Source: an uncultured Collinsella sp. (GTDB lineage Bacteria; Actinomycetota; Coriobacteriia; Coriobacteriales; Coriobacteriaceae). From it: DNA of 58,715 bases. The stretch's first letter is position 1. The number at the start of each line of letters is the position of its first letter. The notes under the pieces were generated by a model that saw only the letters and a list, made by a program, of their open reading frames with translations, ran no database searches and was not told the DNA's origin. The translations under genes were made by a program, and so were the position numbers. This document shows positions 52,263-58,715 of the stretch, piece after piece. Where the stretch lies: contig URXE01000002.1 of the NCBI GenBank assembly GCA_900551815.1, positions 1 through 58,715 of the forward strand. The letters run 5' to 3'.

Positions 52263-52457
52263 GTGGGAGTTATCGGTTACGGTCTCGGTGTTATCGGCGC
52301 TGGTCTTGCTATCGGCCTGTCTGCTCTGGGTGCTACGGGTGCTATGGCCCGTCAGCCTGAGGTCCAGGGCCGCGTGTTCACCGTCTTCATCATGGGCTCC
52401 GCTTTCGGCGAGGCTCTGGCTCTGATCGGCTTCGTTGTCGCGCTGATCGTTAAATAG
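52263..52457 (+). CDS. atpE: ATP synthase Fo subunit c
   Basis: GTG start with a strong AAGGAGG upstream, as expected for a highly translated subunit. The 64-residue hairpin has a GxGxG-rich first helix (VIGYGLGVIGAGLAIGLSALG), RQPE in the loop and the ion-binding Glu in GEALALIGFVVALIV. No Na+-type Ser/Thr follows the Glu, so protons are likely. It is shorter than the usual 70-80 residues. Confidence 0.93.
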   Translation: MGVIGYGLGVIGAGLAIGLSALGATGAMARQPEVQGRVFTVFIMGSAFGEALALIGFVVALIVK

Positions 52458-52472
52458 CACGGAGCGTCAAGT

Positions 52473-53075
52473 ATGAATCTTTCATCCCAGAAGAGCGCGA
52501 TCGCACTCTCCGCGTCCGCGGCCGCGCTGCTCATGCCGGTTTCCGCGTTCGCCGAGGACGGCGCCGCCGGTGCGGACATCCTCATCCCTAAGATGGCGGA
52601 GTTCATCCCGGCGCTTATCGCCTTCCTGATTATCTGGATCGTGCTGGCCAAGGTCGCCCTGCCGGGCATCATGAAAACCATGGAGGAGCGCGGCAAGAAG
52701 ATCGAGGAGAGCCTCGACGAGGCCGAGAAGACCAAGCAGGAGGCTATCGCCAAGCGCGCTGAGTCCGACTCGATCGTCACCGACGCCCGTCGTCAGGCTG
52801 CCGACATCGTTCTCGAGGCCCGTAAGGACGCCGAGTCCGAGCGTGCCCGTATCATCGAGGCTGCTCACAAGGAGGCCGAGGAGATCATCGCCAAGGCCCA
52901 TACGACCGTCGAGGACGAGCGCAAGTCCATCTACGCCGGTGCCGCGAGCTCCATCGCCGACCTGTCCGTTGCCGTCGCCACCAAGATCGTGGGCGAGGCA
53001 CTCGAGGACGATGCCGAGCAGAAGAAGCTCATCGAGCGCTACATCCAGGAAGCAGGTAGCCTGAATGCCGACTAG
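52473..53075 (+). CDS. atpF: ATP synthase Fo subunit b with signal-peptide-like N-terminus
   Basis: The 200-residue product begins QKSAIALSASAAALLMPVSAFAEDG, which looks like a cleavable signal peptide, before the usual single membrane helix (FIPALIAFLIIWIVLAKVALPGIM, near 45-68) and a long charged coiled coil. Subunit b forms the stalk that holds F1 to subunit a. Such an N-terminal leader is not usual. It overlaps atpH by 11 bases. Confidence 0.92.
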   Translation: MNLSSQKSAIALSASAAALLMPVSAFAEDGAAGADILIPKMAEFIPALIAFLIIWIVLAKVALPGIMKTMEERGKKIEESLDEAEKTKQEAIAKRAESDSIVTDARRQAADIVLEARKDAESERARIIEAAHKEAEEIIAKAHTTVEDERKSIYAGAASSIADLSVAVATKIVGEALEDDAEQKKLIERYIQEAGSLNAD

Positions 53076-53541
53076 CCGCTATCAGGACAAGGTGCTCGAG
53101 ACCTACGCGCGTTCCCTTTTGGAAGCCGCCAAGGCCGAGAACCATGTGTTCGAGGACCTCGAGATGGTCGAGCGCTTGGCTTCTGCCAGCCCCGAGATCA
53201 TCGCCGTGCTCGACACCATGTCCAAGCGCGACCAGCTCGACCTTCTTCCCAAGGTGGCAGCTGCCTTTAAGTATGTTGCCGAGGAAGACGAGGATGTAGT
53301 GGGCGTGACCGTCACCACGGCGATCCCGCTCGACGACGAGCTGCGTCAAACCATCACTAAGAAATGCGAGCAGGACTTCGGCCGCAAGGTATTCCTTATC
53401 GAGCAGGTCGACCCGTCTATCGTGGGCGGCCTGGTGCTCGAGGCCCGCGGCGAGCGTCGTGACATTTCCGTCAAGACGCAGCTGCGCATCGCGCAGGAGA
53501 CCCTCGCAAACTCTGCTAATTCGTACGGAGGTGAAGCCTAA
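53065..53541 (+). CDS. atpH: ATP synthase F1 subunit delta
   Basis: The 158-residue product has YARSLLEAA near the start and VGVTVTTAIPLDDELRQTI and VDPSIVGGLVLEARGERRDISVKTQL near the end, typical of delta/OSCP. It joins the b stalk to the top of F1. Slightly short compared with ~175. It overlaps atpF and shares one base with atpA. Confidence 0.92.
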   Translation: MPTSRYQDKVLETYARSLLEAAKAENHVFEDLEMVERLASASPEIIAVLDTMSKRDQLDLLPKVAAAFKYVAEEDEDVVGVTVTTAIPLDDELRQTITKKCEQDFGRKVFLIEQVDPSIVGGLVLEARGERRDISVKTQLRIAQETLANSANSYGGEA

Positions 53542-55139
53542 TGTCCGAAACCCTCAATGCCCAGGATATCGCCAAGAAACTGCAGGAGCAGCTCACGAGC
53601 CTCTCCGCGACGGTCGATACGCATGAGGTTTCAACGGTCGACGAGGTAGGCGACGGCATCGCGCGCGTCTCCGGCCTCAAGAGCGCCATGGCAGGCGAGC
53701 TTCTGGAGTTCAAGAGCTCCGATACCGGTGAGACCGTCTTCGGCCTTGCCCAGAACCTTGACCGTGACGAGGTCGGCGCCGTTCTGTTTGGTGCCGTCGA
53801 CTCCATCAAGGAAGGCGACGAGTGCCGCACCACTGGTCGCATTATGGATATCCCCGTGAGCCGTGCCATGCTCGGCCGCGTCGTCAATCCGCTCGGCCAG
53901 CCCATCGACGGCCTGGGCGACATCGTCGCCACGCACCGTCGCCCCATCGAGTTCAAGGCTCCCGGCGTCATCGATCGTACCCCGGTGTGCGAGCCGGTTC
54001 AGACCGGTCTGCTCGCTATCGACTCCATGGTGCCTATTGGCCGCGGTCAGCGTGAGCTCATCATCGGCGACCGTAAGACCGGTAAGACCGCCATCGCCAT
54101 CGACGCTATCCTCAACCAGCGCGGCAAGGGCATGGTCTGCATCTATGTCGCCATCGGCCAGAAGGCCTCCACGGTTGCCAACATCCGTGAGACCCTCGCT
54201 CAGCACGGTGCGCTCGACTACACCATCATCGTTTCGGCCACTGCTGCCGATTCCGCCCCTATGCAGTACATCGCGCCTATGGCCGGTGCCGCTATCGGCG
54301 AGTTCTTCATGTACAACGGCGAGGACGGCAAGCCCGCCAGCGAGACCAACCCCGGCGGTCACGTGCTCGTCATCTACGACGACCTGTCCAAGCAGGCTGT
54401 GGCCTACCGTCAGATGTCGCTGACGCTGCATCGTCCGCCCGGACGCGAGGCCTATCCTGGCGACATCTTCTACCTGCACTCTCGTCTGCTCGAGCGTGCC
54501 GTCAAGATGTCCAAGAAGAACGGTTACGGCTCCATGACGGCACTGCCGATCATCGAGACCCAGGACGGCGACGTCTCGGCCTACATTCCGACCAACGTCA
54601 TTTCCATTACCGATGGTCAGATCTACCTGCAGTCCGAGCTCTTCTTCCAGGGTCAGCGCCCGGCAGTCGACGTGGGCATCTCCGTGTCCCGCGTCGGTGG
54701 CGATGCGCAGACCAAGGCCATGAAGCAGGTCGCCGGCAACCTCCGTCTGGACCTCGCTTCCTATCAGGAGCTCGCTGGCTTTACCCAGTTCGGCTCCGAC
54801 CTCGACGAGGCTACTCAGAAGCAGCTGACCCATGGTGCCCGCATGACCGAGCTCCTGAAGCAGCCGCGTTACAAGCCGTTTGAGGTTGGCGAGCAGATCG
54901 TTACGCTGTTCGCTGGCAACGAGGGCTTCCTGGATGACCTGGAGATCGCCGACGTGCTGCCCTTCCGTGCCGAGCTCATCGAGTACATGGACAATGGTTT
55001 TGGTTCGCTGCTCGACAAGGTTCGCGCCAAGAAGATCGATGATGACACCAAGGCTGAGCTCTTGCGCGTCATCGGCGACTTCAAGCAGCAGTTCATGGCC
55101 AAGCACCATTCGGATGTTTCTGGATCAGAGGAGAACTAA
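53541..55139 (+). CDS. atpA: ATP synthase F1 subunit alpha
   Basis: The ATG shares a base with the atpH stop. The 532-residue product has GDRKTGKTAIAIDA (Walker A, near 175), PGREAYPGDIFYLHSRLLERAVK near 305 with the Arg finger region, and SRVGGDAQTKAMKQVAG near 385. It is the non-catalytic nucleotide-binding subunit of F1. The C-tail is slightly longer than usual. Confidence 0.97.
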   Translation: MSETLNAQDIAKKLQEQLTSLSATVDTHEVSTVDEVGDGIARVSGLKSAMAGELLEFKSSDTGETVFGLAQNLDRDEVGAVLFGAVDSIKEGDECRTTGRIMDIPVSRAMLGRVVNPLGQPIDGLGDIVATHRRPIEFKAPGVIDRTPVCEPVQTGLLAIDSMVPIGRGQRELIIGDRKTGKTAIAIDAILNQRGKGMVCIYVAIGQKASTVANIRETLAQHGALDYTIIVSATAADSAPMQYIAPMAGAAIGEFFMYNGEDGKPASETNPGGHVLVIYDDLSKQAVAYRQMSLTLHRPPGREAYPGDIFYLHSRLLERAVKMSKKNGYGSMTALPIIETQDGDVSAYIPTNVISITDGQIYLQSELFFQGQRPAVDVGISVSRVGGDAQTKAMKQVAGNLRLDLASYQELAGFTQFGSDLDEATQKQLTHGARMTELLKQPRYKPFEVGEQIVTLFAGNEGFLDDLEIADVLPFRAELIEYMDNGFGSLLDKVRAKKIDDDTKAELLRVIGDFKQQFMAKHHSDVSGSEEN

Positions 55140-55144
55140 GCCCC

Positions 55145-56052
55145 ATGGCCAACCTTCGCGACATTAAGAAGCGAATCTCCTCGGTTACCACGACCAAGCA
55201 GATCACGCGCACGATGGAGATGGTCTCTACGGCCAAGATTCGTCGTGCCCTCGATCGCTCCAAGCAGGCCGAGCCCTATAAGGAGGCGCTGACCGACGTC
55301 ATGTTGACGGTCGCCGGCGACGCCTCCTGTTCGGGCACCGATCCCATGCTGCAGAAGCATGAGAGCGTCAAGCATGGCCTGATTGTCGTTATTGCCTCGG
55401 ACCGCGGCCTTGCCGGCGGTTTCAATACGACGGTGGAGCGCACGGCCGAAAAGCTCGCCGCTTCTTGGGCGAACGACGGCATCGAATGCGAGATCATCGC
55501 GTGCGGGCGTAAGCCGGCCACGTATTTCCGTGACCGCGCAAACGTTGTCATGCACTTTGAGGGCAACTCCTCTGAGCCCGATTTCAATCAGGCCCGCATG
55601 ATCTCCTCTCATATCTGCGATGCGTATCGTGCCGGTGAGCTTGACCGTGTCGAGCTTGTCTACCACCACGCCAAGAACCGCGTGGATCAGGAGCTTCGCG
55701 TCGAGCATCTGTTGCCGCTCGACCCCGAGATGATCGCTATGGCCCACGGTCCGCGTAAGAACGAGACCGACGCCCCTAAGCGCATCTCGTCCACGTTCGA
55801 GTTCGTGCCCTCTCCCGAGCATGTTCTCGGCAAGCTTGTGCCGTCTTATATCCTGACGGTCATCTACCAGGCCCTGATCGATTCGGCGGCTGCCGAGCAG
55901 GGTGCACGCCGCAAGGCCATGCACTCCGCGACGGAAAACGCCACCGCGATCATCTCGACCCTTACCCGCACGTATAGTCGCGTGCGCCAGGCTTCGATCA
56001 CGACCGAGATTAACGAGATCGTCGGCGGAGCCTCAGCATTGGAGGAACAGTA

Positions 56053-56053
<1 letters not shown>
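55145..56053 (+). CDS. atpG: ATP synthase F1 subunit gamma
   Basis: The 302-residue product begins MANLRDIKKRISSVTTTKQITRTMEMVSTAKIRR and ends with ATENATAIISTLTRTYSRVRQASITTEINEIVGGASALE, the two coiled-coil helices of the rotor shaft. It couples c-ring rotation to catalysis. The middle domain (residues ~180-225) has a slightly longer loop. It shares one base with atpD. Confidence 0.96.
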
Positions 56054-57507
<1,454 letters not shown>

Positions 57508-57510
57508 GTT

Positions 57511-57903
57511 ATGCGTATCCGCATCGTGTGCCCCGTGAGCTGCGCCTATGAGGGCGACGCTGCGTTTGTGTCGATTCCGTCCACGGATGGCGAGTTTGGC
57601 GTTCTGCCTGCTCACTCCAGCGAAATCTGCACAATCGACCGCGGTTACGTTCGCGTTTCCGATAAGGCCATGGGCACTGTCGACCACACGTTTGCCGTGG
57701 CCGGCGGCTATGCCCAGGTTGCGGACGATGTCGTGACCGTCCTCGCCGAGCGCGCTTGCGATTTGGCGACCGTCGACGCCGACAAGGTTAAAGCTGATAT
57801 TCAAGGTTTTGAAGAGAAGCTGGGTAATTTGTCGGAGGATGATGCACGCCGCGCCTACCTCTATAATGAAATCGCATGGTGTAAGCTCAAGCTTGCCCAA
57901 TAG
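57511..57903 (+). CDS. atpC: ATP synthase F1 subunit epsilon
   Basis: Begins three bases after the atpD stop. The 130-residue product has FVSIPSTDGEFGVLPAHSSEICTIDRGYVRV (beta sandwich) and a C-terminal helical pair ending WCKLKLAQ. It links the rotor shaft to the c-ring and can inhibit ATP hydrolysis. Last gene of the atp operon. Confidence 0.94.
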   Translation: MRIRIVCPVSCAYEGDAAFVSIPSTDGEFGVLPAHSSEICTIDRGYVRVSDKAMGTVDHTFAVAGGYAQVADDVVTVLAERACDLATVDADKVKADIQGFEEKLGNLSEDDARRAYLYNEIAWCKLKLAQ

Positions 57904-57939
57904 TCAGACGTTTTAACGTTCGACCATTTGCGAACACAT

Positions 57940-57980
57940 CATGCCCGGGATGGCCCAGCCACCCCGGGCATGCTTTTTGA
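57940..57980 (+). terminator. terminator between atpC and murA
   Basis: CATGCCCGGG pairs perfectly with CCCGGGCATG across a 13-base loop, followed by CTTTTTG. Confidence 0.85.
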
Positions 57981-57991
57981 AAGGGTAGACC

Positions 57992-58715
57992 TTGGATATT
58001 ATCCGCGTTGAGGGTGGCCACGCCATCGGAGGTTCCGTGCCTGTTTCGGGTGCCAAGAACTCCGCGCTTAAACTTATGGCGGCAACGCTTCTGGCGCCGG
58101 GCAAGACGACGCTGCAGAACGTGCCTGATATTTCCGATGTCCACGTGATGGGCAAGGTGCTCAAGGGTATGGGCGCTACGATCGATGTTCTCGACGAGCA
58201 CACGCTCGAGATCGATACCTCCCAGGTCGATTCCTGGGAGGCTCCCTATGAGCTCGTCGCTAAGATGCGTGCTTCCACCGCCGTTATGGGGCCCCTGCTG
58301 GGCCGTTTCCATCGCGCCAAGATCGCCATGCCCGGCGGCTGCAACCTGGGCGCTCGCAAGATCGACATGCATATCTTGGGTCTTGAGGCCTTGGGCGTTG
58401 AGTTCGATACCGCCCACGGCTATATCAACGCCAATGCGCCCCAGGGCCTGCACGGTACCACCGTCACGCTCGAGTTTGCCAGTGTCGGTGCGACCGAGAA
58501 CCTCATCATGGCCTCCGTGCGCGCGCAGGGTACCACGGTAATCGACAATGCCGCCCGCGAGCCCGAGATCGTCGATCTCGCCAACATGCTTAACGAGATG
58601 GGCGCCAAGATTGTCGGCGCCGGTACGCCTGTCGTGACCATCGAGGGCGTGGAAGAGCTGCATCCCGTTACCCATCGCGTGGTGGGCGACCGTATCGAGG
58701 CCGGTACCTTTATCG
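57992..58715 (+). CDS. murA: UDP-GlcNAc 1-carboxyvinyltransferase, 3' end cut by window
   Basis: TTG start at 57992 with AAAGGG upstream; the frame runs off the right edge. The visible 241 residues begin IIRVEGGHAIGGSVPVSGAKNSALKLMAA, and contain Cys117 in PGGCNLGARKIDMHILGLEALG, the position of the fosfomycin-binding Cys of MurA. The usual Arg-Pro after the Ala (GARPVD) is Arg-Lys here. MurA makes the first committed step of peptidoglycan synthesis from UDP-GlcNAc and phosphoenolpyruvate. It follows the atp terminator. Confidence 0.92.
   Translation, partial: MDIIRVEGGHAIGGSVPVSGAKNSALKLMAATLLAPGKTTLQNVPDISDVHVMGKVLKGMGATIDVLDEHTLEIDTSQVDSWEAPYELVAKMRASTAVMGPLLGRFHRAKIAMPGGCNLGARKIDMHILGLEALGVEFDTAHGYINANAPQGLHGTTVTLEFASVGATENLIMASVRAQGTTVIDNAAREPEIVDLANMLNEMGAKIVGAGTPVVTIEGVEELHPVTHRVVGDRIEAGTFI

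Overview
The window looks like a chromosomal segment from a high-GC gut actinobacterium of the class Coriobacteriia, most likely Collinsella or a close relative. This is an inference from high GC, TTG/GTG starts, AGGAGG-type ribosome sites, the prfA-prmC-tsaC and atp-murA gene orders, and the family mix. No rRNA, tRNA, CRISPR array, phage or insertion sequence was seen. Both ends cut genes: a flavodoxin-like gene at the left and murA at the right.

Layout. 1-6.1 kb holds a flavodoxin-like gene, then one 1366-residue sortase-anchored surface protein. That gene is bracketed by two arrays of a 61-62 bp hairpin repeat and, outside these, by two inverted copies of a long-armed folded element. 6.1-9.5 kb has an LtaS-type alkaline-phosphatase-fold enzyme and a nitroreductase. 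9.6-14.4 kb is a potassium module: kup, a small membrane protein, a shortened KdpD-like kinase and KdpE. 14.5-22.5 kb has an RlmKL-like rRNA methyltransferase whose RlmL half looks inactive, a HAD phosphatase, a small transaldolase, a zinc-ribbon/DUF6273 membrane protein and Tex. 22.9-27.3 kb is a catabolic-looking cluster (Gfo/Idh, OFA-type MFS, SDR) divergent from a LysR regulator. 27.5-31.8 kb is a MarR plus two-subunit ABC exporter operon. 32.2-38 kb has a pyridoxal kinase, a TIGR04076 protein, an AAA/DUF4143 ATPase, a low-molecular-weight phosphatase, an MFS exporter and a membrane protein. 38-43.6 kb has an aldose epimerase, a polar amino-acid ABC importer and an M20 peptidase. 43.8-50.7 kb has prfA, prmC, a hicAB module, tsaC, glpK and upp. 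51-58.7 kb is the full F1Fo ATP synthase operon followed by murA.

The most unusual content is non-coding. The spaces between genes carry many long inverted repeats. At least two families (589-717 with 5974-6109; 31863-32015, 44925-45075 and 38969-39133) keep their folds while the arm sequences change together, as expected of structured RNA or folded mobile elements. A 33-bp palindrome occurs five times between genes, and a 56-bp palindrome follows both good copies of the second family. These families, and the repeat-bracketed surface-protein island, are the best candidates for something undescribed.

All functions come from reading motifs by eye; no database search was possible.
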